A program made the position numbers and the translations under genes. 64,000 nucleotides of DNA from Pseudarthrobacter sp. BIM B-2242 (GTDB lineage Bacteria; Actinomycetota; Actinomycetes; Actinomycetales; Micrococcaceae). The notes beneath the pieces are model-generated. The model was given only the letters and a program-made list of their open reading frames with translations. It was not told the origin of the DNA and ran no database searches. Where the stretch lies: the NCBI RefSeq assembly GCF_014764445.1, contig NZ_CP061721.1, positions 1,922,001 to 1,986,000 of the forward strand. The letters run 5' to 3'. This document shows, piece by piece, positions 7,760-16,642 of this stretch (the first letter of the stretch is position 1; each line of letters begins with the position of its first letter).

Positions 7760-8947
7760 TCAGGTCGTGTGGGCCGTTGCGATGCCGTGCGAGGCGGCCC
7801 AATCGCTGACGTCCCTGCGTTCAATCGCCGCGGCCATCAGCTCGGGAAACAGGTCCGGCGTGCAGGCGAAGGCCGGGACTCCGATGCCCGCGAGCGCAGC
7901 GGCGTGGTTGGAGTCAAAGCCGGGGTGGCCGCTGTCACTGAGGGCCAGGAGCGCAATCAGGGTTGCTCCTGATCCGACGATGGCGGCGGCGCGCCGCAGC
8001 ATCTCTTCGGCGATTCCGCCCTCATAGAGATCACTGATCAGGACCAGGACCGTGTCGGCCGGCTGGGTGATCCGGGCCTGGCAATAGGCGAGCGCCCGGT
8101 TGATGTCCGTGCCGCCGCCGAGCTGCACGCCGAAGAGCACATCCACGGGATCCTCCAGGTCCTCGGTCAGGTCAACCACTTCGGTGTCAAAGACCACCAG
8201 CCGGGTGCGGACGGACCGAAGTGAGCTGAGGACCGCCCCGAACACACTGGAATACACCACTGATTCAGCCATTGAACCGGACTGGTCGATGCACAGGATG
8301 ATCTCGCGCTGCACCTCAGTACTGCTCCGGGCGTAGCCGACCAGCCGTTCCGGCACCACGGTGCGGTACCCGGGCTGATAGTTCTTGAGGTTGGCGGCGA
8401 TGGTCCGGTTCCAGTCGATGTGCCGGTGCCGGGGCCGCCTGGTCCTCGCGGCCCGGTTTAACGCCCCTGAAACGGCCTGAATGGTCCTGGCCCGCAACCT
8501 CTCCTCCAGTTCCCTGGTCACCTGCCGGACCACTGTCCTGGCGGTCTCGCGTGACTGCTCGGGGATCACCCGGCCCAATCCGATGAGGGTGCTGACGAGG
8601 CTGATATCGGGCTGGACCGTGCGGAGCATCTCCGGTTCAAGCAGCAGGTGCCGCAGGCCGAGCCGGTCCATGGCATCCGCCTGCATCACCTGCACCACGG
8701 AGGACGGGAAGTAGCCGCGGATGTCGCCCAGCCACCGGGCGACCCGCGGGCTGGACGCCCCGAGGCCGCCTGGCCCCTTGTTGGGTGCGTCATAGAGCGC
8801 CTCCAGCACGCTGTCCCGGCGCGCGTCATCGTCCGAGAGCACAACGCTTTCGCCGCCGTCCCTGGTGATGCCGTCAGCCTCCTGTCCGCCGAGTACCAGG
8901 CGCCACCGGCTCAGCCTGTCACTGTCCTCCGGAGGTGTGTCAGTCAT
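7760..8947 (-). CDS. VWA-domain protein of the MoxR/SWIM operon (YehP-like)
   Basis: 395 residues from the ATG at 8947, whose ATGA overlaps the DUF5682 stop. The N-terminal ~200 residues are helical with no known motif. The C-terminal half is a von Willebrand A domain with an intact MIDAS: DQSGS (221-225), the Thr in GGGTDINRAL and the Asp in LISDLYEGG. VWA proteins paired with MoxR ATPases act as metal-dependent adaptors that link the ATPase to its client. This is the last gene of a five-gene coupled operon, matching E. coli YehP next to YehL, YehM and YehQ. The cellular role is unknown. Confidence 0.88.
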   Translation of the reverse strand: MTDTPPEDSDRLSRWRLVLGGQEADGITRDGGESVVLSDDDARRDSVLEALYDAPNKGPGGLGASSPRVARWLGDIRGYFPSSVVQVMQADAMDRLGLRHLLLEPEMLRTVQPDISLVSTLIGLGRVIPEQSRETARTVVRQVTRELEERLRARTIQAVSGALNRAARTRRPRHRHIDWNRTIAANLKNYQPGYRTVVPERLVGYARSSTEVQREIILCIDQSGSMAESVVYSSVFGAVLSSLRSVRTRLVVFDTEVVDLTEDLEDPVDVLFGVQLGGGTDINRALAYCQARITQPADTVLVLISDLYEGGIAEEMLRRAAAIVGSGATLIALLALSDSGHPGFDSNHAAALAGIGVPAFACTPDLFPELMAAAIERRDVSDWAASHGIATAHTT

Positions 8948-11235
8948 GCGATCGCCTCCCATCCCAGGATTCGTGCCATCGTCCGGATGGCCGGGCCGGC
9001 CCGGCCCAGGTCCGGTTCGGCGGCGTCCGGCCCCCGCGCAGGCCCCTGGCCCTGGCTAAGCTGTTCGCCGATCTCGCGCCGCTCAGGCCGGCTGAAACCC
9101 GAGAACGTCCGGCGCAGCAGCGGCAGGACGTCGTCGAACATGTCCTCCTGGACCCCTGCCACCCAGTCATCGATGATCTGCAGGAGGTGCCGGTCGTGGA
9201 TCAGCAGCACCGCGTCGCCGGACAGGAAGCCGTCCAGCCAGGCTGCGGCCTCGGGTGCCGGGGTGGCAATAGACAGCCGCCGGCTCAGGCGGGCAGCCAC
9301 CTCATCGCGTTCAACCAGCCCGGCATCCAGCAGGAGACGTGTGGCGCGGCCGGCGACGGACCCGTGGATCCGGTCCGAACCGGCGACGGCGGCCAGGGCC
9401 CGGTGCCAATCGTCCAGTGGCAGGTCCGGCAACAAGGACAGACCGTGTTGCGCCGAATCCATGGCCCGCCGCATGGCCTCTGCCGCGGCGTTGTCCAGCC
9501 CGGCACAGGCGACAGGCAGTCCCACGCATGCCCGCACTACTGTCGCATCGAGGATCGTGTGCACACCTGTGACATCCACGCCGCGGACATTCCCGTACCT
9601 GCAGGTCCGGGCGAGCGGAGCAATGGTTTCCAGCAGCGGGGCAACATCCTGCTGCACTGCCGTGCGCTCGGCGAGCACCGACACCACAGAGCCGATGCCG
9701 TCCGGCAGGTCTGCCAGCAGGCAGCCTTCGAGGAGCTCGCTGAGGCCGGCCAGGCTGCCGGAACCCTCGGCGCGTTCGGCCACGCATGCTGCGGCTGCCG
9801 CGGCGATCGTGGTCCCGTAGCGGCCGGCTTCCACCACCGCGACGGCCAGCTCCGGCTGCCAGCGGAGGGTCCAGGCCTCCTTGAACGTCCCCGTGGTGCG
9901 TCCGGTGTCGGCGGGGGTTCCCCAGTCCACGCCCAGAAGGGTCAGCCGGTGCAGGAGCACTGACCGGGCAAGCTGGGCCGGCTTGCGGAGGTCGATCGCC
10001 ACGACCTCTTCCATCGCCTTGGGCTGCAGGCGCAGCCGGCGCTGGGTGGCCGCCAGGTCGGCGGCGAGCGGTACGGTGGGCGCGGACTCCGGCACGCTTC
10101 CCAGCCCGGGCCCGATGGTGAGTTCGCGGCGCACCAGAGCCAGGGGAAGCGGGGAGCCGTCGCAGAGAACCGCCTGGGCGGCGTCGTCCAGTTCGACCAG
10201 GCCGGGGCTGGGCCGGCCGCGGACGGCGGCCAGGGTGGCAGCAAGCCGGCTCGCCTCAACTACCGAAGCGGTTGAGGCGTCGAGGTTTTCCTGGCGGAGT
10301 GTGCGGGCGACGCGCACCAGCCACGTTGTGGCCACGTCAGCCGCGGGGTCCTGTGCAGTCCAGTGGGCGAACAGATGCTGGTACCAGCCGGGCGCCGTGA
10401 CTCCTGCCCCGTAGCCGGTTGCCAGGCGAAGCCGGTCCGATGTCCACGGCACCCACGTGACCGCCACCTTGGTCTTGGGCAATCCCGCCAGAAGCTTGTT
10501 ATCCGCCGTCGCCGCGGGGAAGTTTGCAGGCACCAGGGCAGGGGCGTGATAGGCCCCGCACACTACAGCGATCCGTGCGTGCCCCTCGCGCATGGCGGCC
10601 CTCAGGAGCCGACGCATCGCTGCTTCACGGCGGGTGTTCTCGACGACGTCGGGGTGTCCGGCGGGACGGCCGTCCACGGCGCGGATCTCCGCGATGGCGT
10701 CGGTGATGGCCGCGAACCTGTCGATGGGATCGGAGGTTCGGTGCTCGACGGCGTCCTCCCACCAGCGCTCGGCGTCGCTGTACCCGGCGGCCCGGGCCAG
10801 CATGGAGACCGCATCGGGACGGTAGGGCTGTTGCGCCGGCGACGGCTGAGCATCCCCGGCGTCGATGTCAGTTTCGTTGTCGGCGTCGTCGTCGGTCCCA
10901 ACCCGGGCCGCGTGCAGCGCGAAGCTGTGCGCCGCGGGCAGGTCGATGGCCCGTACCGGAATCCCCACTGAGTGGGCCCACCTGAACGCCACCCACTCCG
11001 GCGAGAACTCCGCCAGCGGGTAGAACGTGGCCAGGCGCGGCTGGTCAGCGGCGTAGATCAGCGCCGCCACCGGCGGGATCATCCCGGAATCGGCGACCAG
11101 CGGGATGACGGGATCGAGCTCCGGCGGTCCCTCCACCAGCACCAGGTCGGGCCGGATGGTGGCCAGAGCCTCCGCTACCGAACGGGCCGAACCCGGCCCG
11201 TGGTGCCGGATCCCCAGGACATGGACGTCTGTCAT
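8944..11235 (-). CDS. DUF5682 protein (YehM-like)
   Basis: 763 residues, close to the size of E. coli YehM. The N-terminus reads VHVLGIRHHGPGSARS (HHGPGS at 11-16), then LVLVEGPPE (E35, E39), R203/E204 in a helix and VVCGAYHAPAL (H230). This His/Glu/His spacing resembles the TIKI/TraB/EreA/ChaN hydrolase superfamily, so an enzymatic N-terminal domain is possible; that link is my inference. The remaining ~500 residues are helical without named motifs. It is coupled by ATGA to the VWA gene downstream, and 3 bases separate its start codon from the MoxR stop upstream. Confidence 0.8.
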   Translation of the reverse strand: MTDVHVLGIRHHGPGSARSVAEALATIRPDLVLVEGPPELDPVIPLVADSGMIPPVAALIYAADQPRLATFYPLAEFSPEWVAFRWAHSVGIPVRAIDLPAAHSFALHAARVGTDDDADNETDIDAGDAQPSPAQQPYRPDAVSMLARAAGYSDAERWWEDAVEHRTSDPIDRFAAITDAIAEIRAVDGRPAGHPDVVENTRREAAMRRLLRAAMREGHARIAVVCGAYHAPALVPANFPAATADNKLLAGLPKTKVAVTWVPWTSDRLRLATGYGAGVTAPGWYQHLFAHWTAQDPAADVATTWLVRVARTLRQENLDASTASVVEASRLAATLAAVRGRPSPGLVELDDAAQAVLCDGSPLPLALVRRELTIGPGLGSVPESAPTVPLAADLAATQRRLRLQPKAMEEVVAIDLRKPAQLARSVLLHRLTLLGVDWGTPADTGRTTGTFKEAWTLRWQPELAVAVVEAGRYGTTIAAAAAACVAERAEGSGSLAGLSELLEGCLLADLPDGIGSVVSVLAERTAVQQDVAPLLETIAPLARTCRYGNVRGVDVTGVHTILDATVVRACVGLPVACAGLDNAAAEAMRRAMDSAQHGLSLLPDLPLDDWHRALAAVAGSDRIHGSVAGRATRLLLDAGLVERDEVAARLSRRLSIATPAPEAAAWLDGFLSGDAVLLIHDRHLLQIIDDWVAGVQEDMFDDVLPLLRRTFSGFSRPERREIGEQLSQGQGPARGPDAAEPDLGRAGPAIRTMARILGWEAIA

Positions 11236-11238
11236 GGA

Positions 11239-12348
11239 TCAGTTTGTGCTTTCGAGGTCGCGGCAGGCCCGGTAGAGGTACTTCCATTCCGGCCGGTTCC
11301 GGACAACGGTCTCCAGGTACTCCTGCCAGATCACCCGGTCCTGGACCGGGTCCTTCACCACAGCCCCGACCAGGCTGGCCGCCACATCCTGGGCGCGGAC
11401 GCTGCCGTCGCCGAAGTGGGCCGCCAGCGACAGGCCGTTTGTCATCACCGAAATCGCCTCGGCGGTGGAGAGGGTGGCGGACGGGGACTTGAGCGTGGTG
11501 CGCTGGTCCTGGGTGAGGCCGGCGCGGAGTTCCCGCATCACCGTGACCACGCGCCGGATCTCCGAAAGAGCCGCAAGGTCCGCCGGAAGTTCGAGGGCCG
11601 CGCCGAGGCTGCGCACGCGGGTGGTGACGATTTCCACTTCCTGGTCGAGGCTGTCGGGCAGCGGCAGGACCACCGTGTTGAACCGGCGGCGCAACGCCGA
11701 GGACAGGTCGTTGACGCCCTTGTCGCGGTTGTTGGCGGTGGCGATGACATTGAATCCTTTGCGTGCCTGCACTTCAGCGTTGAGCTCGGGGATCGGCAGT
11801 GTCTTTTCGCTCATGATCGTGATGAGGGAATCCTGCACATCCGAGGGGATCCGGGTGAGCTCCTCCACCCGGACCAGGCTGCCGGTTTCCATGGCCCGCA
11901 TCACCGGTCCTGCCACCAGGGCCGCGCGGGAGGGGCCATCGGCGAGCAGCCGGGCGTAGTTCCAGCCGTACCTCAGCGCCTCTTCGGGGGTGCCGGCCGT
12001 GCCCTGCACCACCAGGGTGGACGTGCCGGAAATGGCCGCGGCCAGGTGCTCACCGAGCCAGGTCTTGGCCGTGCCCGGCACGCCGAGGAGCAGCAGGCCC
12101 CGGTCGGTTGCCAGTGACGCCACAGCAATTTCAACCAGCCGGGCCGATCCCAGATACTTCGGGCTGACCACCGTGCCGTCGGAGAGGGTGCCGCCGAGGA
12201 TGTACGTGGCCACCGCCCACGGGGACAGCTGCCAGCTGGGCGGCCGGGGCCGGTCGTCGGCGGCGGCGAGGGCCAGCAGTTCATCGGCGTAGGCGGTTTC
12301 CGCGTGGGCGCGCAGAATGTCCGGGGCGGTGGTCTGGGCTTCGGTCAT
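11239..12348 (-). CDS. MoxR-type AAA+ ATPase (YehL-like)
   Basis: 369 residues from the ATG at 12348, with GGAGG 7 bases upstream; its ATGA overlaps the DUF5691 stop. Walker A is GVPGTAKT (89-96). The Walker B region reads LVRVEELTRIP, so the canonical Asp-Glu is Glu-Glu here. Sensor 1 is VIATANNRD and the arginine-finger region is SALRRRFN. MoxR ATPases remodel or load cofactors into protein complexes together with VWA partners. It is the motor of this operon. Confidence 0.9.
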   Translation of the reverse strand: MTEAQTTAPDILRAHAETAYADELLALAAADDRPRPPSWQLSPWAVATYILGGTLSDGTVVSPKYLGSARLVEIAVASLATDRGLLLLGVPGTAKTWLGEHLAAAISGTSTLVVQGTAGTPEEALRYGWNYARLLADGPSRAALVAGPVMRAMETGSLVRVEELTRIPSDVQDSLITIMSEKTLPIPELNAEVQARKGFNVIATANNRDKGVNDLSSALRRRFNTVVLPLPDSLDQEVEIVTTRVRSLGAALELPADLAALSEIRRVVTVMRELRAGLTQDQRTTLKSPSATLSTAEAISVMTNGLSLAAHFGDGSVRAQDVAASLVGAVVKDPVQDRVIWQEYLETVVRNRPEWKYLYRACRDLESTN

Positions 12349-13796
12349 CGGAAGGCCTCCGTCAGGGATTGTCGGAATGATTGGTACTGCACAACGTCCC
12401 GGAACACCCGGCGCCGGACGGCGTCGTCGTCGGAACGCTGAAGAAGGCGGTGGCACTGCTCTGCCGCATCGGGGGGCAGTGCCAGCGGCAGGAACGGAGC
12501 CACCAGTTCCGCCAGGTAGCCGCCGTCCTTGGCGGCGAGCAGTCCGACGACGGCGGTGCCCAACGGCAGTCCCCATGGCCGCGGCATGTCGCGCAGCAGT
12601 CCGGCCAGCGCCACTGGCTGCAGCGTGCCGCCATTGACGTGACGGAGGAGTGCGGGTTCCTGTTCGGCGGCCGGCAAGCAGGCCAGCAGGCGCGCATCAG
12701 CGCGAAGATCGAGCAGGGCGCGGGCCCATTCCGCGTCCGAGCGGTGGGCCGCGGCGGTGAAGATGGCTTCTACCACGCGGGGTTCCCGCTCCAGCATCGC
12801 CAGCGTCGCCGCCGGGTTCCGCCCGGTGACGGCCGTCCACACGTCCAGCGGCGCGCCGCGGATGATGGTGTCCAGCCGACCCAGCCTGTCGGGTTCACCG
12901 GTGCGCGGTGACGGGGCGATCCCATCGCGCACGGCTGCGGGGTCCGGGTCCATAGGCAGGTCGATGTCGAACTGCCTGCGCAGCAGGCCCTTCACCTGGA
13001 GGAGCGGCGCAAGCCGGGCGGCCATCCGCCGGGCCCTGGCGCTGGCGGGGAGCCGGTCAAGCAGCGCGGCGGCGGCGTCGCGGACAATCTTGGCCTTGTC
13101 GTCCAGTGCACGTTCCAGCAGGTCTTCGTCATCCGGGCCGAGGTTGGTGGCCAGAACACCCAGTTCGGCGGCGCGCTCCCGGGCGCTGAACCCGTTCCAG
13201 TCTTCCTGGAGCCGGTCGCGGGCGGCGGCAGGGTCGCTGCACCGGAGCCGCTCACGTTCCGTCGCAGCGTCAGCCGCCTTGTGCCCGGCCACGGCGGACG
13301 CGGTCCCGGAAAAGGTATCGGACGCCGTGGAGCCCAGGTCCAGCAGCCAGCGGCCCCGGACGCCGATGGCAGGAAGCAGCTGCTCAGCCACCGCCGGCCG
13401 TGCGTCGGCCAGGGCCAGCACGGCCGGGAGCAAGCGGTGCGGAACGCAGAGCCCGGCTTGGGCCGCGGACTGCAGCCAGTCAATGACAAGGCGCATCCGC
13501 AGCTCCTGGCCAACCGGCGGCTGGCTGAGGAGCAGGTCCAGCAGGCGGGCTGCCTCTCCAGTGGCCTGCGGCGCATTGTCCACCGGCGCCGGGTCAGCCA
13601 TCCTGGCGGCGTCCACATCACTTGGGCGGCGGGCCGCGCGGGTGATGACGTCCGCAAAAGCTGCCTGGTCGAGCAGCAGTTCCTCGGGTGGCACGTCGCC
13701 GGGAGGGAGGCATCCCAGTCCGGACGCCGGCGGCGGCGCGGCATGCCGCCCCGTGCCGATAAGGGCCGCACTGCGAAGTTCGGCCAGCCAGGTCAT
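12345..13796 (-). CDS. DUF5691 protein
   Basis: 483 residues, starting MTWLAELRSAALIGTGRH, a typical DUF5691 opening. The rest is rich in Ala, Leu and Arg and appears as repeated helical pairs (for example LGVLATNLGPDDEDLLERAL and VRDAAAALLDRLPASARARRMAARL), suggesting a HEAT-like solenoid scaffold. No catalytic motif or signal peptide is visible. It is coupled by ATGA overlaps at both ends, between the SWIM and MoxR genes. A role as adaptor or substrate-binding scaffold for the ATPase is inference from context. Confidence 0.8.
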   Translation of the reverse strand: MTWLAELRSAALIGTGRHAAPPPASGLGCLPPGDVPPEELLLDQAAFADVITRAARRPSDVDAARMADPAPVDNAPQATGEAARLLDLLLSQPPVGQELRMRLVIDWLQSAAQAGLCVPHRLLPAVLALADARPAVAEQLLPAIGVRGRWLLDLGSTASDTFSGTASAVAGHKAADAATERERLRCSDPAAARDRLQEDWNGFSARERAAELGVLATNLGPDDEDLLERALDDKAKIVRDAAAALLDRLPASARARRMAARLAPLLQVKGLLRRQFDIDLPMDPDPAAVRDGIAPSPRTGEPDRLGRLDTIIRGAPLDVWTAVTGRNPAATLAMLEREPRVVEAIFTAAAHRSDAEWARALLDLRADARLLACLPAAEQEPALLRHVNGGTLQPVALAGLLRDMPRPWGLPLGTAVVGLLAAKDGGYLAELVAPFLPLALPPDAAEQCHRLLQRSDDDAVRRRVFRDVVQYQSFRQSLTEAFR

Positions 13797-15091
13797 GGCG
13801 TCACCACCGTTCCATTGACGACGACGGACAGGGGCCGGACGCGTCCGTCCTCCAGTTCTCCAAACACCTGGACTGGGTGGCCGCCGGTCAGGGCAAGCAG
13901 CGGGACCGTGGGTGCGTCAAGCATGGGCAGGGCATCCCCGGCACTGTCCCGCAGCCAGCCGGGATTGCCAGGGCAGACGCGGACGCCGGCCAGCAGCGCC
14001 GGGTGACTCTGACGCCACGGGGACAGCGCGACGGCGGCCGCTTCCATTTCCAGCACGTCGGCGATGCTGCTGCCCTTACCCAGGCTGTCGGCCAGTCCGC
14101 GCGGGGTGATGGGACCGGTGAACATCGCCCGCCGCGGTGCCGTACCGGGGTAGCGGGCTACTATCACGTCCAGCACGGCGCCGGCCAGCTGCGGCGTTGC
14201 GAGCGCTTCACCCCGGGCGGCGAAGTCGAGCACCACCACCACGGTGCCATCGGGCCCGCGAAGCCACGTGCGCTGTTGCTGCAGCCGTCCGTCGTCACCG
14301 CGGTGGGCGCCGAGCACCAGCCACGGGCCGGGCAGGGCCTCCGCCGCCTGGACGTCGGCGGACGGCGTCGCCCAGCCCACTGCCGCACGCAGGTCCGCGA
14401 ACTCTTCGGCAGTCAGTCCGTCCCGTCTGCCCCAGGCCTTGGTCACGGCCCACCAGCGGCCGGTACGGAAGAGCAGGTGATCGGCCCAGTCGGGGCGGGC
14501 ATGGACGTCCGATCCCATGGTCCGCACCTGCTCGGCCAGGCCCGGCAGCTGGGCGTCGACCAGGCGTCCCGCCACCCCGTCCCACCAGGAATACGGCTGG
14601 TTGCGGGCGGCGGCCAGGCCGGTCCGCACCAGGTCCGTGAGCCACCGGGCGAAGTCGGCCATGCCGGCGTCCATCAGTGACAGTCTGTCGGCCAGCCGCC
14701 TGGCCTGGGCGGCCGGATCCGTCGGCGGACCCTCGTGGCGCCGCTCCCTGGTGGCGGCCCGATCTGCCCGCTGACTTGCCCACTCCTCGGCGAAAGCGGC
14801 CGTCTCCGCGCCGCCGTCGGCCAATTCTCCCCGCGCCCACAGCAGGAGCAGGGCTAAGGCATGCTTGCACGGGAACTTGCGGCTCGGGCACGAGCAGCGG
14901 TAGGCCGGGGCGGCAACGTCCACGCTTACCTGGTAGGGGGTCTTTCCGCTGCCTTGGCATTTTCCCCAGACCAGGGCATCGTTGCTGCCGGTCTCTGACC
15001 ACGGCCCCGGCAGCGCCAGCTTCCGGGCGGCGGCCAGGGACGAGGGGTCGGGAGCGGCGCCGACCACTTTTTCTTCGCTCCATCGCCCCAT
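13793..15091 (-). CDS. SWIM zinc-finger protein, first gene of the MoxR/VWA operon (YehQ-like)
   Basis: 432 residues from the ATG at 15091 (MGRWSEEK); upstream in-frame starts up to 15157 lack support. The SWIM finger is CSCPSRKFPCKH (C66, C68, C75, H77), a CxCx6CxH zinc site known to bind nucleic acid or protein. The rest is helical. Its stop overlaps the DUF5691 start as ATGA. The 175-base gap to the divergent GYD gene should hold the operon promoter, but I could not pick a convincing one. Confidence 0.85.
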   Translation of the reverse strand: MGRWSEEKVVGAAPDPSSLAAARKLALPGPWSETGSNDALVWGKCQGSGKTPYQVSVDVAAPAYRCSCPSRKFPCKHALALLLLWARGELADGGAETAAFAEEWASQRADRAATRERRHEGPPTDPAAQARRLADRLSLMDAGMADFARWLTDLVRTGLAAARNQPYSWWDGVAGRLVDAQLPGLAEQVRTMGSDVHARPDWADHLLFRTGRWWAVTKAWGRRDGLTAEEFADLRAAVGWATPSADVQAAEALPGPWLVLGAHRGDDGRLQQQRTWLRGPDGTVVVVLDFAARGEALATPQLAGAVLDVIVARYPGTAPRRAMFTGPITPRGLADSLGKGSSIADVLEMEAAAVALSPWRQSHPALLAGVRVCPGNPGWLRDSAGDALPMLDAPTVPLLALTGGHPVQVFGELEDGRVRPLSVVVNGTVVTP

Positions 15092-15266
15092 GAAGCACAT
15101 TCTGCCTGACGTCACCGACTCCGCAAACAGGCGCGGCGGTGTGGCGGATTGGCTCACCAGCCCGGGACCCGGCCCAGCCCGCCGGCCGGCAACCGTTGCC
15201 GGTGCGGAGCCGGACTGCCATTCTGGGTGGATCCGCAGTCCTGGCAGCGAATGGAAGGATCAGGCC

Positions 15267-15596
15267 ATGCCCCTCTATCTCTCGAAGTTCAGCTACACCC
15301 CGGAGACCTGGTCACGGCTGATCAGCAACCCCGAGGACCGGCGGAAAGCGGCGCAGACGTACATCGAATCCGTTGGCGGCAAGCTGCATGGATTCTGGTA
15401 TGGCTTCGGGGCCCACGATGGCTACAACCTGTGGGAGGCTCCGGACAACGTGTCCATGGCCGCGGTGGCCCTGGCCATCAGCGGCGGCGGCGCGCTGAGC
15501 TCCTTCGAAACAACTGTGCTCCTGACGGTCGAGGAAGCGATGGAGGCCATGCGGACGGCCGATCAGATCACGTACCGTCCGCCTGGTGCCAGCTAG
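15267..15596 (+). CDS. GYD-domain protein
   Basis: 109 residues from the ATG at 15267, behind GGAAGGA. It matches the GYD family: LYLSKFSYTPETWSRLISNPEDR, a central GGKLHGFWYGFGAHDGYNLWEAPD, and LTVEEAMEAM near the end. These small ferredoxin-like proteins have no established function and are often near stress or oxidoreductase genes. Its TAG stop lies 8 bases before the exonuclease start and is part of that gene's possible -10 box. Confidence 0.82.
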   Translation: MPLYLSKFSYTPETWSRLISNPEDRRKAAQTYIESVGGKLHGFWYGFGAHDGYNLWEAPDNVSMAAVALAISGGGALSSFETTVLLTVEEAMEAMRTADQITYRPPGAS

Positions 15597-15604
15597 GATC
15601 AGGT

Positions 15605-16543
15605 ATGCCCCAACGCCTGATGCTGCTTGACACCGCGTCCCTGTACTTTCGCGCGTTCTACGGCCTGCCGGACACCCTCACGCGCGCTGACGGCACGCCG
15701 GTGAACGCGGTCCGCGGCCTGCTGGATATGATTGCGCGGCTCGCCACCGACTACGGGGCCACGCATTTGGTTGCTTGCTGGGACGACGACTGGCGTCCGC
15801 AGTGGCGGGTGGACCTCATCCCCACCTACAAGACGCATCGGGTGGCGGAGGTGGTGGCTGATGCCCCGGACGTGGAAGTGGTGCCGGACGCCCTCGAGGC
15901 GCAGCTTCCCATGATCCGCCGGGTCCTGGAGCTCGCGGGCATCGCGGTGGTGGGGGCTGCCGACCATGAGGCCGACGACGTTGTGGGTACCTACGCCAGC
16001 CAGGCTGACCTTCCGGTGGATGTGGTGACCGGTGACCGGGACCTCTTTCAGTTGGTCGACGACGACCGCCAGGCACGGGTCATTTACACCGCGCGCGGCA
16101 TGCGGAACCTCGAAGTCCTGACCGACGCCGCTGTGGTCGAAAAGTACCGCGTGTTGCCGCAGCAGTATGCGGATTATGCGACCCTTCGCGGCGACGCCTC
16201 GGACGGGCTGCCCGGGGTCGCCGGGATCGGCGAGAAGACGGCAGCGGCGCTGCTCGGCGAATACGGCACCCTCGACGGACTGCTCGAAGCAGCATCGGAT
16301 CCCGGCAGTCGCCTGTCAGCGTCCGTGCGGGCCAAGCTCGCCGCAGCGAGCGACTACCTCAAGGTTGCACCCGTGGTAGTCAACGTGGTTCGTGACCTGG
16401 CGTTGCCGACGCTCGAGGAAGCCGGCGCGCAGCTGCACCCGGTGGTGGGAGAATCCCGGGCCGAACTGGAACGGCTCGCCGCCGAATGGAACCTGGGCGG
16501 CTCGGTAGCCCGGCTGCTCGCCGCGCTCGACCTGCGTGAGTGA
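15605..16543 (+). CDS. Stand-alone 5'-3' exonuclease (FEN-like)
   Basis: 312 residues. It has the PIN-like and H3TH parts of a PolA N-terminal domain: LMLLDTASLYFRAFYGLP, YKTHR, ADHEADDVVGTYA, VVTGDRDLFQLV and the H3TH motif GLPGVAGIGEKTAAALLGEYG. The conserved acidic residues for two-metal flap cleavage are in place. No polymerase domain follows, so this is a flap endonuclease for lagging-strand or repair processing, parallel to the same domain in polA at 46 kb. TAGGAT lies five bases before the ATG, so a leaderless start is possible. Confidence 0.9.
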   Translation: MPQRLMLLDTASLYFRAFYGLPDTLTRADGTPVNAVRGLLDMIARLATDYGATHLVACWDDDWRPQWRVDLIPTYKTHRVAEVVADAPDVEVVPDALEAQLPMIRRVLELAGIAVVGAADHEADDVVGTYASQADLPVDVVTGDRDLFQLVDDDRQARVIYTARGMRNLEVLTDAAVVEKYRVLPQQYADYATLRGDASDGLPGVAGIGEKTAAALLGEYGTLDGLLEAASDPGSRLSASVRAKLAAASDYLKVAPVVVNVVRDLALPTLEEAGAQLHPVVGESRAELERLAAEWNLGGSVARLLAALDLRE

Positions 16544-16585
16544 CGGATGGCGGCCGCCGGAACAGACCCGAACAGCGCTTTAACG

Positions 16586-16626
16586 CAAGCAAACGACGGC
16601 GGGACACTCCCGGCGTCGTTCGCTTG
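16586..16626. terminator. Hairpin between convergent exonuclease and DUF1540 genes
   Basis: CAAGC (16586-16590) pairs with GCTTG (16622-16626), and a second block around 16592-16598 pairs with 16614-16620. Further GC pairs close a short loop near 16604-16608. Located between two converging stop codons. Confidence 0.65.
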
Positions 16627-16642
16627 CCTTGCGTGATGGTCT

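Noticed and set aside
12349..12576. 76-residue upstream extension of the MoxR frame
   Set aside because: It is Arg/Pro-rich and overlaps DUF5691. The ATG at 12348 has GGAGG and the ATGA overlap.
7760..15091. Calling the five-gene operon an anti-phage defence island
   Set aside because: There are no nuclease, TIR, protease or other effector domains and no mobile-element context. MoxR-VWA pairs are also common in housekeeping complexes.
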